A stretch of 64,000 nucleotides of DNA, from positions 120,179,201-120,243,200 of the forward strand of contig NW_026947487.1 in NCBI RefSeq assembly GCF_034190915.1. The letters are read 5' to 3'. The notes beneath the pieces are model-generated. The model ran no database searches, had not been told where the DNA came from, and saw only the letters and a list, made by a program, of their open reading frames with translations. Shown one piece after another: positions 1 to 10,900 of this stretch (the stretch's first letter is position 1; each line of letters begins with the position of its first letter). The stretch comes from Cavia porcellus (Eukaryota > Chordata > Mammalia > Rodentia > Caviidae). The translations under genes and the position numbers were made by a program.

Positions 1-227
1 CAGAATGCAGGGGACAGACAGCAAGGTCAGCAAACCGAAGACCCCAATCAGCACAACCCACGATGTGCAAGTCAGGAGACCTCACCCAAGACGGAGGAGT
101 GGCTCCAGCTAAGTTCAGCTGCCACTGTGATGTGCACTAAGTGCTGTGGAGGCCTAACCCAACTCGGGACTCAGCAGAATCCTAGCAAGACTTCTTGTAC
201 ATGGAGAAGTTATTTTAAAACGCATAT

Positions 228-480
228 GGAGCCTGGGGTGGTGGCAGGAGCTGTAATACCAGGACAGGGGATGCTGAGGCAGGAGGATCAAAGACCAGCA
301 ATTTAAAGATTTAGCAGGCTAGGGTTTAGCTCAGCGGCATAAGTGCCTGCTGAGGTCCTGAGTTCGACTCCCAGTACAAAAATTAAAAATTAGGAAGACT
401 CTGACTCAAAAATAAAAAAGGTAAAAAAAAAAAAATTAAAAAGGGCTGGAAGGCCCTGGGATCAATCCTCAGTACCACCA
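228..480 (+). repeat. B1-dID composite SINE, split by an ID element
   Basis: The 7SL-like half begins with a worn 'gcctggggtggtggcaggag' and continues with 'ctgaggcaggaggatca'. It is interrupted at about 315 and resumes at 'actctgactcaaaa'. An A-rich run and a tRNA-like half ending 'atcaatcctcagtaccacc' follow. This order, B1 then ID-like tail, is the dimeric B1-dID structure. Confidence 0.7.
315..384 (+). repeat. ID SINE inserted in the B1-dID at 228-480
   Basis: A tRNA-like sequence with an A-box-like 'tttagctcagcggcat' and a B-box 'gagttcgactccc'. It is flanked by similar A/T-rich runs (301-314 and 381-393) that could be its target-site duplication. Confidence 0.7.
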
Positions 481-502
481 AAACGAGGGGGAAGGGAAAA
501 AA

Positions 503-526
503 ACACACACACACACACACACACAC
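503..526 (+). repeat. (CA)n microsatellite
   Basis: Twelve perfect AC units directly follow the SINE tail. Confidence 0.9.
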
Positions 527-787
527 AAAAGACGTAGACAGTTCACCAAAGATGTCTACAGATACAAACGCACAGGCAGACGGTCAACCTCCTTTACCAT
601 CAGAGACATTTACATCAGAACCACAAGGAGGCAATGCCTCAGCAGTCAGGGGGAAGACGCTGGGGCCGCGGCCGCCGCGGGGCGGGCGTGGACACACAAG
701 GCCGCACAGTCCTGCGTGGGCACCGGGCGGCCTCACCGCTCCCTCGCGGCGCTTCCCTGGCACCCAGGCCCAGGCCATGGCACTCAC

Positions 788-857
788 AGTACTTGATGAC
801 CGCGATGTTGACCGGCGCGGTACAGGTGACGACCACCGGCGACTTGCTGGAGGGCAT
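788..857 (-). CDS. MVD: Diphosphomevalonate decarboxylase, first coding exon (partial gene)
   Basis: MVD performs the ATP-dependent decarboxylation of mevalonate 5-diphosphate to isopentenyl diphosphate, feeding sterol and isoprenoid synthesis. Only the first coding exon is present. Its ATG is at 857-855 and it encodes 23 residues plus one base. The stretch TCTAPVNIAVIKY is the signature N-terminus of the family and starts the GHMP-kinase-fold domain. The exon ends at 788 with a good donor (ACT|GTGAGT) that splits the codon expected to encode Trp. No second exon is recognisable in 1-787, so that stretch is intron 1 and the other exons lie off the left edge. The A at -3 from the ATG fits a usable start context. 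The first residues after Met differ from the human protein as I recall it, which is normal for this exon. Identification is strong although only a small part of the protein is seen. Confidence 0.9.
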
Positions 858-1180
858 AGTGCCGCAGTCCGGCTCCCGAGCCGCAGCACCTGGATTCTGC
901 GGGAAGCCGCCCGGCGAGCGTCCTCCTCACGCGCCGCCATGCGATTGGCCCGCATGGCCCCGGTTGCTCTCACGCCGTCCAATCCCCGGGCGTCTCGGCT
1001 CACGTCCCACCTTTTAGCCAATGGATGGAATCGCACGATGGGCCGCTGACACTGAGCCCGCCCCTTACTAGCCGGAGGGCGCCAGCCGAGCGCGCTCGGG
1101 ATGTGGTCTGCGCAGGCGCTGTGTCCGCGAGGGGCGGGGTTCCTTCCGGCGCGAGTGCTGCGCAGGCGCGAGGTGGGGTT
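858..1180 (-). promoter_or_regulatory. MVD: MVD CpG-rich promoter
   Basis: This CpG-dense stretch lies directly upstream of the MVD ATG and has no TATA box. It holds three CCAAT boxes within 80 bp: ATTGG at 944-948, CCAAT at 979-983 and CCAAT at 1018-1022. Further up are a GC box (GGGGCGGGGT, 1131-1140) and two copies of the NRF1-like TGCGCAGGCGC (1109-1119 and 1159-1169). CCAAT/NF-Y boxes are usual partners of SREBP in sterol-pathway promoters. I could not point to a clear sterol response element, so sterol control is inferred from the gene. Confidence 0.65.
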
Positions 1181-1641
1181 TCAGAGGCAGGCACAACCCA
1201 GTGCAGGGCTCACCGCAGGTGTAGGGGGCGGGATAAGTGAGGGACAGTGCCCAAGTCTGGGTCTCTCCTTCACCAGATCCCCCTAAATCCTGCAGTCAGA
1301 AAGTCCTTGGCTCACTGCTCACGGTGGTCCTTCAGGGCCTTCTGCCGAGGTCTGCTGCAATCTCATTTTGGGGTGTCCTGTGCCGCTGCTAGGGTCCTTG
1401 TATCCATATCCAGATCTTCAACTTGGGGTTCCCTGCACCTACATCCTGGGGTACCAATGCCCTGCCAGGCGATGTCTCCCACTGATGTTCTCAGGGTTCT
1501 GCATATGGATGAGTCCAAGATCAATCTTTTTCCAGGCCTGCCCCCACCACGCTCCACATAAGCAAGGGCTTTGGATTGGCACATTTATAGATATTTGGTT
1601 TTTATTGTAAAATATACAGAACCAAGAAACCTAAGTACACA

Positions 1642-1759
1642 GCAGAGGGGAGGTGTGCACCTGTAATCTCCACACTTGGGGAGGCTGAGGCGGGAGGATC
1701 ACTACAAGCTCAAGGTCAGCCCAAACTACATGTGAGACCCTGTCTCAAAAAAAAAAAAA
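1642..1759 (+). repeat. B1-type SINE
   Basis: It shows 'gcacctgtaatctccacacttggggaggctgagg', the 7SL-derived head, and ends in 'gagaccctgtctc' followed by 13 A residues. Confidence 0.85.
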
Positions 1760-2345
1760 GCCAAAAATCTCAGTCTACAATTCGGGGGCATTGTGCCACT
1801 GTCCCTTTCTAGAATTTTCTCTTCATCATCCCCGCCTGTCCATTAAACACCAACTTTCCATTTCCTCCTTCCCTCTTTGAAACATGTGTTTAGCTTTAAA
1901 ACAGCTCAGATTTCAGAACTGAAAAGTATACGATCAGCAAATCCCTGGGCCTGGCTGGCTGCCCTGCTCTGGGACACAGCGGTCCCCTCGGGGCCACCTC
2001 GCCGTGCCTGGCTCTCATGGCCTGGTTACTCCAGGATCCCGCACGGCTGGGCTGGTCATTCCCACCTGGACACCACGGATCCAGGAGGATGTCCCAGCTC
2101 GGTCCCCACACTTGTTGACATCCTGCAGCCACGGAGCACCTGCCTGGGGCCTGCGCTTCTCATGTTTGTTGCGAGGGTCGCTGCCCCCTTTACAGGGCGT
2201 TCGTTGCTGGGGAGATCCTGGCAAAGGCAAAGCAAGCACGCTCTGGGCAGGTGTCAGCGGTGAGGTGCCTCCTGGTGTCCTGGAAAGGGAGAGAGAGAGG
2301 TGTTGGCAGCAGAAACAGAAAAACAGGTGTTTTAAAGAACGCACA

Positions 2346-2440
2346 ACTGGCCCGGTAACTCACACGTGTAAGCCCAGCCTGCTGGGAGGCTGAGGCAGAA
2401 GGGCTGCCATCTGAGCCAGCCTGTGTAGCTGAGCTAAAGC
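2346..2440 (+). repeat. Degenerate B1-type SINE
   Basis: The 7SL-like 'gtaagcccagcctgctgggaggctgaggcagaagg' is followed by a worn right part. No A-tail is visible. Confidence 0.6.
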
Positions 2441-2786
2441 CAGCACGGGCAGGGGTGCAGGTCCGCCCACCGCTGTGGCGCCCGGGGGATGGGGAGGGGC
2501 TGGCAGCCCCCAGCCCTGTGCAGGCCTGGCACCGCACCTGCACACAGGAGGCAAAGTGCCTGATAACACAGTGGAGCAGCGAAGGTCCTGCCCAGGGGGC
2601 GTCCTGGGGTGGCTCTCAGAGAGGGAAGGAAATGTGCTGGCTCTCAGGCTTCCTGCAGGTGGACCTGGATTGCTTCCTGTCCCCTCTTCTGGGGTCACTA
2701 ACACATCGTCCCTCATAGTCACAGTGATTGTTTTTGGTGAATTGGTGACCTAAAATTATATGTCTTCAATTTTGGAACCAAAATAC

Positions 2787-2863
2787 ACACCGCTCAGCAG
2801 TGTAGGCCCTGTCTGGTAAGCACAAGGGCCTGAGTCTGATTCCCAGTACCCACCAAAAACACA
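2787..2863 (+). repeat. ID-like (tRNA-derived) SINE fragment
   Basis: It ends with a B-box-like 'gagtctgattcccagtacc' and an A-rich tail. The A-box part is degraded. Confidence 0.5.
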
Positions 2864-2924
2864 TATATAAACACACACTCATCCACATGCCCTGCGAATC
2901 AGGCAAAAGCACACTGGGTTCTTT

Positions 2925-3061
2925 TGTTTTTGTTTGGTTTGTTTGTTGAGATGGGGTCTCACTGTGTAGTTCGGAACTCTTTCTGTAACCCAGGCTGGTC
3001 CTGAACTCGCAGCAATCCTCCTGCCTCAGCCCCCTGAGTGTGCACCATCACGCCCGGCACA
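2925..3061 (-). repeat. B1-type SINE
   Basis: Complement of a B1: 'gagatggggtctcactgtgtag' through 'cctgcctcagccccctgagtg' to 'caccatcacgcccggc'. Confidence 0.85.
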
Positions 3062-4557
3062 CACACTGGGTCTTGGCGAGGGTCTACCCCTAGGCTAGAT
3101 GTTGGGATCTTGCTGGGACCCTCTGTCCCACAACTGACCGCTGTGCCTGAGCACAGTAAGTGCGGTGAACACGGGCTGGAGGCCCCTTTTCGGCTGTCCC
3201 TCCACACAGAGCAGAGGGGGGCGATCAGCACCCGTTGGGTTTTTAAGGCCCCAGAAACTCATGTGCAGCAGCCCTAACTGAGGACCTCAGCTGTGGCTGT
3301 ATGTGGAGACAGCGCCTGGAGGTAAGAAGGTGAACCGAGGCCCTCAGCACGGGCCCGGGACAGGCAGAGTGGTAGAAATAAGGAAACGTGCTGCCTCACA
3401 CAGGACGCCACGCGAAGACCCAGAGAGAAGGCAGCGGGGACGGGCCTGCCACAGCGCCACAACTGCCCGACAGGAGCCCTGAGTCTGAGGCTCCACACAA
3501 GGGGACGGAGCAATGCCGGACGCCTCCCCATACTCGGGCCTGGTGGCCACCATGTGCCTGGGCACCAGCTGCAGCCCGCGGCCCTGAGCAGGCCCGTGTC
3601 TTCGTGTGGCCCCAGCTGTCACCCCAGGCTGAGCTGCTGCTCTGTCCTGGCAGGGCTGCGGCCTGGCACAAGCACTCAGGTCCTTCCAGCTGCAAGGCTG
3701 GACGGGTGCAGGTGTGGGGCGAGGCGGTGGTGCACCTTCGCTGAGCACCCACTCACTGTGTGTCATGTGGGGTTTCAGGCTGGCTCGTGTCCTCCCTGTG
3801 TCACCCCAGGGCCACTGTTCACCATCAGACAGCAGAACCAGGCTCTGTTACCCCTTTGGGGTCCACTTTGGGGTCCATCTGCTTCCCCTCTGCCTTCGGC
3901 CTCCTCCCTCGGCCTCTTCTTCCCTGCTGCTCAGGCCAGTGTTGCTGTGAGAGATCTGCACCCCGCCTGGGTGCCCGCAGCACCCCCACATCCTCACACC
4001 ATCCTCCCCTCCGTCCCCGCAGGGCTCGGGACTCGGGGCTCGGGCAGGCGCCTTGCAGACCCTGGCTGGGCCGGAGCCTGGGCCGGAAGCTGCGGGTTTC
4101 GGCAGAGGGCTGAGGCTTCCAAGGCCACGCTGTGGCCCTACCGTGCGCAGGGCTCAGGCGCTTCTTTCCATGGAGACACTGGGTTCCCTTGTACCCAGGC
4201 TCACTGTCCCAGGTCACGGGATGAAGGAACAAGCCTGTGCAGTGCCTCAGGACGGGAAGGGACCAGACTCAAGGCCAGGGTGAGGCAGGCTGGGGCACCC
4301 GGAGGCCATCGGGGTCTCTAAGGTTGCTCTGCTGTCCCCATTGGTCTGGGGATGGCTGGCAGGTGCTTGCACTGTAACAGAGGTAGGGACAGTCCTGCCC
4401 TTGTGTGACACAACCATGCAGAAGGGTCCAGGGGTCCCCAAAAGGTAAACAGGCAGGTGCGAAGAGCCTTGTGACCTGGCGGCCTGTCCCTAACTCACCT
4501 TTGGAAGGGGCACTGGTGTCCTGGGGCCATGTAGGCTGAGGTGGACCTCTGGGGTTA

Positions 4558-4668
4558 TCAGAGACAGGATCTTGTTAAATTGCTTATGCTGGCCTCAAAC
4601 TTGAACTCCTCCTGCCTTGGCCTCCTGAGTAGCTGGGATTACAGGTATGTGCACCACTCTACCGGTCT
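4558..4668 (-). repeat. B1-type SINE
   Basis: The complement reads 'gagacaggatcttgtta', then 'ctgccttggcctcctgagta' and 'gggattacaggtatgtgcacc'. Confidence 0.85.
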
Positions 4669-4866
4669 AGGCTGAAGGTTTTCTAAAGTTTCAGGTCTCC
4701 CAAACACAGTTCCCTGGGGTGCTTATTTGGCATTCTCTTGAACTGTGACACAGGGGCACCACAGCTCTTTCTCTGCAGCTGAAGAAACCCAGATGTGTGA
4801 CAAATTTAGTGATCAGCTGCTGAAAGAAACAGTCCTGAGTCTCCTGGTCAGTGAGCCTCCTTTCTC

Positions 4867-4892
4867 AGTCTGTCTGTCTGTCTGTCTGTCTC
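4867..4892 (+). repeat. (TCTG)n microsatellite
   Basis: About six tandem TCTG units lie directly before a B1 element. Confidence 0.8.
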
Positions 4893-4896
4893 TCTG

Positions 4897-5004
4897 TGTG
4901 ACAAGGTCTCACTAGGTAGTCAGGCTGGATTTAAACTGTCAGTGACCCTCCTGTCTCAGCCTCCTGACTGCTAGGATTACAGGTGTGTACCACCATACCT
5001 GGCA
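4897..5004 (-). repeat. B1-type SINE
   Basis: The complement reads 'gacaaggtctcactaggtag', then 'ctgtctcagcctcctgactg' and 'ggattacaggtgtgtaccacc'. Confidence 0.85.
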
Positions 5005-5629
5005 GCACACACCTCCTGGGCTCAGCTGCCCGGGCTTAGCAGCCAAGCCAGCCTCCTGGGACGTCCTGCGTCCAGAGGCGGGCAGGCAGGCCTGGAAATT
5101 TGTGTTCCACCTAGCGCTGCCAGGGAGCTAAACTTAGCCCTGAAGCAGAGCCAGGAGTGGGCTCTGAGTATAGATAGGAACGAGGGGCTATTTTCAGGCA
5201 TCTGGAGAACCCCAGAATATTCCAGGCCATAGTGATATAGAGTCCTGTGCTCCAGGAAGAGATAGCAACACCCTTAGCCCCTCCTTGGCATCCAGAAGTG
5301 GCTTCTTTCAGCAGAGACCAGAGTGCAGGCCTGGGCCCAGGCGGGCTGTCACCCGCACACACCTGTTCCCAGAGGTGATCTCTGGGCTGCATTCTCTCTC
5401 TTCTGGGTGCCTTGGGCAGGCTCCCCTCCACCGTCTCACTGCCCAAATTCTAGGCCTCTGCTTCCCTCAAATCTATTGATCAAAATCCCGGCTTCCAGCT
5501 CACTGCTTGGGTCCTGGGGTGCCTGGGCTCCCCCCTGCCTTGGCTTGGGGAGACATCCAGCTGCGTGCCCAGAAGTTGATCAAAAGCCCAGGGCTACAGG
5601 GCCACAGGCACACCTGGCACTCTAGCCTG

Positions 5630-5718
5630 GCCTGGGTGGCTCAGTGAAAAATGTCTCAAAATAAAGTTTTCAGAGGGCAGGGTCCATGGCTGAGTGTTCA
5701 ACCCCCAGTGCTCCAGGA
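5630..5718 (+). repeat. Partial B1-dID SINE
   Basis: A truncated B1 right part ('aatgtctcaaaataaag') is followed by an ID-like half ('gtccatggctgagtg' to 'caacccccagtgc'). Confidence 0.45.
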
Positions 5719-6110
5719 TAAAAGGGGGCCTTCTCCAGGGAGGGGTGGCACTCTGGTGAGCGAAGCTGGGTGCAGAGGGAGGCAGGCAAGGGCCCCGCAG
5801 GAGCCCCCGAGGAGAGCCGTGAGACCCTCCCAGCCTGTGGGTGTGGGGAGGCCCCAGGGGCCCCAGCGAGAGCTGCTGGTGTCCTGGGCAGCAGCCACCG
5901 GCCCTGGGCACAGGTGTTGGTGGGCGGGATGGTGACCTCAGCCTGCCCTGCAAGGTGGAAAGTCTCCTCCATTCATCCAAGTCCGGCCCTGGCAGGTGCC
6001 TGTCCTCTGCCCACTGGGCCAGCCCACCCCATGCAGCCCTGCCCTCCGCCAGTCCAGATATAAATATAAGCACATTTTCCATGGGCTGGTCCTGCAGGAA
6101 AACATTCAGC

Positions 6111-6116
6111 TTTATT
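6111..6116 (-). terminator. SNAI3: Candidate SNAI3 poly(A) signal (AATAAA)
   Basis: This is the first AATAAA or ATTAAA I find on the minus strand past the SNAI3 stop codon. It would give a 3' UTR of about 1.8 kb. Assignment is by position only. Confidence 0.4.
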
Positions 6117-7914
6117 TTGGGCTTGCGAAATTCCCTTCCTCACACGGACAGGTGCAGCTGCCCCATTTAGATGCAGGGCCCCAGAAATAGACGTGACCCA
6201 CAACACAGCTTCCTTTAGGCCTTGGGTGCCATCCCAAAGGAACCTGCTTGGCTGCTCGGGTGGCACTGGGTCTCATCTGACCCCCCGGAACCCTCCTTGG
6301 GCGACCACCTGCTGGGAGGCCAGGCCCTTGGAGACGCAACTGACCGCTGTCCCCGCCTGGCCTAGGTGTTGCGGCCCCCTGGCCTTTGCCCTGGTGAGGG
6401 GTGGAGGGGCTGCCAGAGAAAGGGACCCAGTCCAGCTGTGGGCAAGGGGCCTCCAGCAAGACCCTTTACAGGTGGAGGGAGGGAACGGGGATCAGTGTGA
6501 GGACCCAGGGTGCCCACCAGCTGACCAGCATGGGTATGGTCCCCCAAATCCTGGTTGAAACCCTGACCCAGAACCTTGGAGCTGACCTTGGGGACAGCAG
6601 TTATGATGAAGTTGTGCCCAGCAGAATGGGTCCCCAGTTCAAAGTCTGATGACCTCAAAGAAGAGAGGCACAGAGAAGGAGACCAGGGATGGCCAGCGCC
6701 CCTCCTCTCAGACAGCCAGCTTGGGGACCTGAGCCTCAGAACTCCGTCCCATGGCCCTGCCATGGGTGCATGGCCCCATGCAGGCCCAGGAGGCAGCAAG
6801 CCCAGCGTTCTCCACACATGGTCAGGCTGGGCTGCAGCATAGCTCCAGGGTCACCTGTCCAGGGCGGCCTGTGGCTCAAGGCCTGATTCCCCCAGGAAGC
6901 CCCCCAGACCCTCAAGGCTCAGTGGCCCTCTGGGCCTAATCAGCATCTAAGGGGCTGAACCTGGGGGTCGGCAGCGGGCAGGGGCTCATGCCAGGTTCAG
7001 CCTGGAGCAGCTGATGGTTGCGCCATGAGGGGAAGACACCTTGCATGTGTATGGTTGTGGCAGAGCTTCCAGAATATTCTGGAATGTTCTCTCACACAGA
7101 AGGCCCACAGCCCAGGACACCTTGGGCTGGGAGGGGAGCTGCCAGAGGCGCCCAGGACACATTTCTCAGTGGGGCTAGAGGTAGAGCTGGTGATAGCAGG
7201 ACAGGTGTCCCCCGAACCCCACACCCACACCACTGCTCTCTTTGTGAGGGCATCAAAGTTCCTTGCTCGTGTCTGGTTCTCCCCTCCGGGTCAAGTTGAG
7301 CCCGTCAGGGCTGGGGACGCTCCTCTGTCTCAGGGACGCCACTCAGCCATTCTGCGGTCCGCAGCCCCTGTCCTCCTGGGGTCCTGAGCCTTCACAGGCA
7401 CCATGTTCCCTTCACTCCTGCTGCTGTCCTTGCTAAATCCTGCCCGGTAAGGCTCCTGGCTTCATGACAGGAGGTGGGACCCAGGGGACCAGGGCCCATG
7501 GCAGGGGACCCCAGAGCCAGGCACACAGGGCCTGGTAGGTGCTACTTCTGCCCGCCACGCGCCCTCCTGACACCCGCTCCTGGCCTCCCCGCCGGGCACA
7601 CACGCCGGGCAGGAGACAGCTGTGCCCTCCCAGGTCACGGTGCCACCCACTCGCCCCCGTCACAACTGCTCCTTCAAGTTTCCAGGGAACTTCGGCAGCG
7701 GGAACCATCCAGAGCCGCTGAGTCTCCCCAAAGTGTCCCGCTCAGAGGGACAGGACCAGAAACCGGGCCAGGTCAGAGGTGAAACAGTGGTGCTTGTTTG
7801 GGCGACTGCATCCCCAAGTGGGGTCCCCAGAAGGTCTGACTGGATGCAGGTGGTGGAGGGCTGGCCTCTGTCCCGCGGGACCCCGGTGACAGGCTGCTTG
7901 AGGCCGGCTGGCCC

Positions 7915-10900
7915 TCAGCTCATGGGGCAGGGGGCACCCTCAGGGGCCAGGCAGCAGCCGGCCTCCTCGTGCCGTGCCAGGAGCGACATTCGGGAGAAGG
8001 TCTTGCCGCAGCCCTTGCACGGGTACTTCTTGGTGCCTGAGTGTGTCTGCTGGTGCGCCCGGAGGTTGGAGCGGTCAGCAAAGGCCCTGCTGCAGTGGGG
8101 ACAGGCGTAGGGCTTCTCACCTGCAGGAAAAGGTGGGGCTGGGTGAGTGGCGCCCACACGGCAGGGCCACAGGGTCAGTCACGGTGACCTGCTGCTCCCT
8201 CCCACCGCTCGTGACAGGCAGAATGTCACACAGGCCGCCGGACCCGCATCACAGGGCCCGCCCGAGGGCTGAGGCAGCCACTGGCTCTTGGGCCTCCTTG
8301 GAGCCCAAACCGGTCCCAGCCGGCCGTGTGGTCCCCCATGAGAGGGATCTCTGGCTGCTCCTCCGGCCTGCGGGCCAGCAGCAGAGGAGCCACAGGGATC
8401 TGATCGCGGCCACCAGCGGTTGGGGCAGGGCCTGCTGTTGGGATCCTGGCACCAAGAAGGCTGTGGAAAGCCAGAGGGAAGGGGCCTTGAGGAGCCACTG
8501 TCCAGTCCTATAGTGGTATAGAGTCCCAAGACGCTAGCTGATGTGGCCCTGGGACACCGAGGGGCTGCATGTCCCCAAGTCCTGATACTCGACCCTCACT
8601 GTCCTGATGCTCAGGCCACCTTTCTGTCCTTCCTGTTGCCCTAGCCCCAAGACCCTGCAGGGTCCCCCGCCCCAAGGACCTGCACTCCGAGCTTCGCCAG
8701 CCTGGGGTGCATCCACGCCCTGCGCCTGGGTCTGTGCCTTCATCTGGAAATAGGGGCTTTGTAAATATAAGCAAGATGGGGCCGCTGGGGGGCTTAGCCC
8801 CACATAACCGCCACTGGTACTGTCACAGCAGAGGGACCCATGGGCACAGACATGCAAGGGGCACAGGTCCTGCAAGAACAAGCGGAAGCAGCATGACCCT
8901 GCCGACCCCAAGGGTTCAGCTGGACCTCGGAGGGCACCGGTCTGTCTACACGCTCCAGCCTGGGACTCGGGTGTGTAGGGGACTCGAGGTCTGTGCTGCC
9001 CGGACCCTCGTCCTCCCGTCCCACCTGTATGGGTCCGGATGTGGCCCTGCAGCAGCCAGGGCCTGGAGAAGGCCTTGCCGCACACGCCGCACACGCAGGG
9101 CAGCGTGTGGGTGCGGATGTGCATCTTGAGGGCACCCAGGCTGCCGTACTCCTTGTCACAGTGCTTGCAGGTGAAGACGCGCCCAGCCTGCAGGTGGCAC
9201 TGCAGCTGCTGGTGCCTGGCCAGCCCCGCCGGCGTGTGGTAGGCCTTGCGACACTGCATGCACTCGAAGCTGCCGGGAGCTGGAGGAGCCCTCGTGGCCC
9301 CAAGCAGTTTGTCTGGGGCCCCGTACGAGTGGGGGTGCAGGATCGGGGGCCAGTGCGTGGGCAGCAGCAGCAGCGGGGGAAGGTTGAGGTGGTTCAGGCT
9401 GTCTCTGAGCGGGGAGCTGGGGGCCCGGTCGGCCCAGGGGCCCCCCAGGCCAGTCTCTGGGGTGTCTGGCCCAGAGAACCCCAGAGCTTCCTCGCGGTGT
9501 GGCAGGAGGGGCAGAGAGACACAAGTGACGGCTGAGGTGCAGTCCCAGGGCCGGGCCAGGAGGCCGGGTGTGGAAGGGACCTCCTTCTGGTCAGAGCAGG
9601 TGCCACTGTCTCCTGCAGGGACGGGAGAGAGCAAACATGTGAGGAGAGCCAGGCCCTGCCTCCTCGCAGACCTGCGCACCTGCACCCACGCACAGCACGG
9701 AGGGACCGTGAGAAATGCCAGCGCCACAGCCGTCCCGGGAGAAGCAGAGGCATCAACGCACAGTGTGTGACCACTGCAGGGAGGGGTGCTGGCACCAGTC
9801 GGGGATGTGCAGGGTGGGGAGCCAACCCCAGCTCCGCACCAAAATTTAACAGAAAAACGGCTCTTGTGCCAGGCAGGGTGGTTCACATGTGGAAGCCCAG
9901 CCGTTGGGAGGCTGAGGCAGGAGGATCTCAGCAAATTCCAGGCCAGCCTGATCAGAGTGAGACTCTGCCTCAAAAGAAGGAGAAAGACAAGGAGAAAAGG
10001 AAGAAGAAGAGGAGTAGGAGGAGGAGGAGGAGGAGGAGGAAGAGGAAGAAGAAGAAGAAGAAGGAGAAGAAGAAGAAGAAAGAGAAGAAGAAGAAGAAGA
10101 AGAAGAAGAAGAAGAAGAAGAAGAAGAAGAGAAAGAAGAAAAGGAGGAGGAGAAGGAAGAAGAACCAGGAAAAGGAAAATCAAAACATCTTTCAGGACCC
10201 CAGTGGTGGCAGTGAGAGGCCGTTCTGCACCCCTGGGGAGCTGCAGGCAGCCACAGCACAGGGTCAGAGCTGTCGTCCACCCCCGCGGTCAGTGGCCTCC
10301 AGTCACCCTGCGGTCACTCTGTGGCGTCTCTCCGCATGCATCAGCATGTGGTCAGCACCTCCACAGCCACTGGCAGCAGCTTGCTGCTCCAGAACACGTG
10401 GGGACATGCTTGGCTGGGCGGGGGCCAGGTCTCAGGCCTCTGTCCCTCCCCGCTGCTGCTCCAAGAGCTGTGACTCCTGTCTTCAAGGGCCAGGGCACAT
10501 ATGTTGGGCACATGATGGCAGCAGCTCCACATAAAAGGTCAGTCTACCGGAAAGAGGTCAATTCTGGACTCCCCAGAGCCCGCTGACTTCCACGGCTTGG
10601 GAACAAGTCTGTGGCCCAGTTACTCTCCATCTTGGGGCTTCGGGAAGAGAGAGACAGAGTGGGTGCCAACACCGCACTTGCCGGTCAGGTACTTTACCGG
10701 GAACTAGTATCCATGATACGTAAAGAATGGCTTCGACTCCACAACAGAAAGATGAATAACACAATTCAAAAAGGAAACGAGACGCCCATAGCTGCTTCGT
10801 GCTAGAGCACGTCCAAATGACCAGAAAGCACAGTCAGCCCTCAGAAAACTCAGACCATGGCAAGGCCCCTTCACACCCTGTTGGAGACCATGGCTTCCTG

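Larger units (their letters stand above)
1..787 (-). other. MVD: MVD intron 1, 3' end outside the window
   Basis: No coding similarity to later MVD exons was found. The intron carries a B1-dID SINE with a nested ID element (228-480) and a short (CA)n run (503-526). The rest looks like unique intronic sequence. Confidence 0.6.
1181..6100. other. MVD-SNAI3 intergenic region
   Basis: No protein-coding exon was recognised on either strand. Long GC-rich frames exist but show no family motif or splice-consistent structure. SINE fragments make up most of 1640-1760, 2340-3061, 4558-5004 and 5630-5718, and a (TCTG)n run lies at 4867-4892. The rest appears unique and non-coding. Confidence 0.6.

Noticed and set aside
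3554..4321. 255-codon plus-strand frame in the MVD-SNAI3 gap
   Set aside because: No recognisable domain. A chance frame in GC-rich DNA, with many overlapping frames on both strands.
8534..10183. 549-codon minus-strand frame with a poly-Leu N-terminus
   Set aside because: It is SNAI3 exon 2 extended through intron 1. The Leu run is the CTT-rich complement of the purine tract. Splicing from 12526 to 9612 gives the conserved protein.
9767..10586. Lys/Glu- and Arg/Gly-rich plus-strand frames
   Set aside because: Pure translations of the GAA/GGA repeat.
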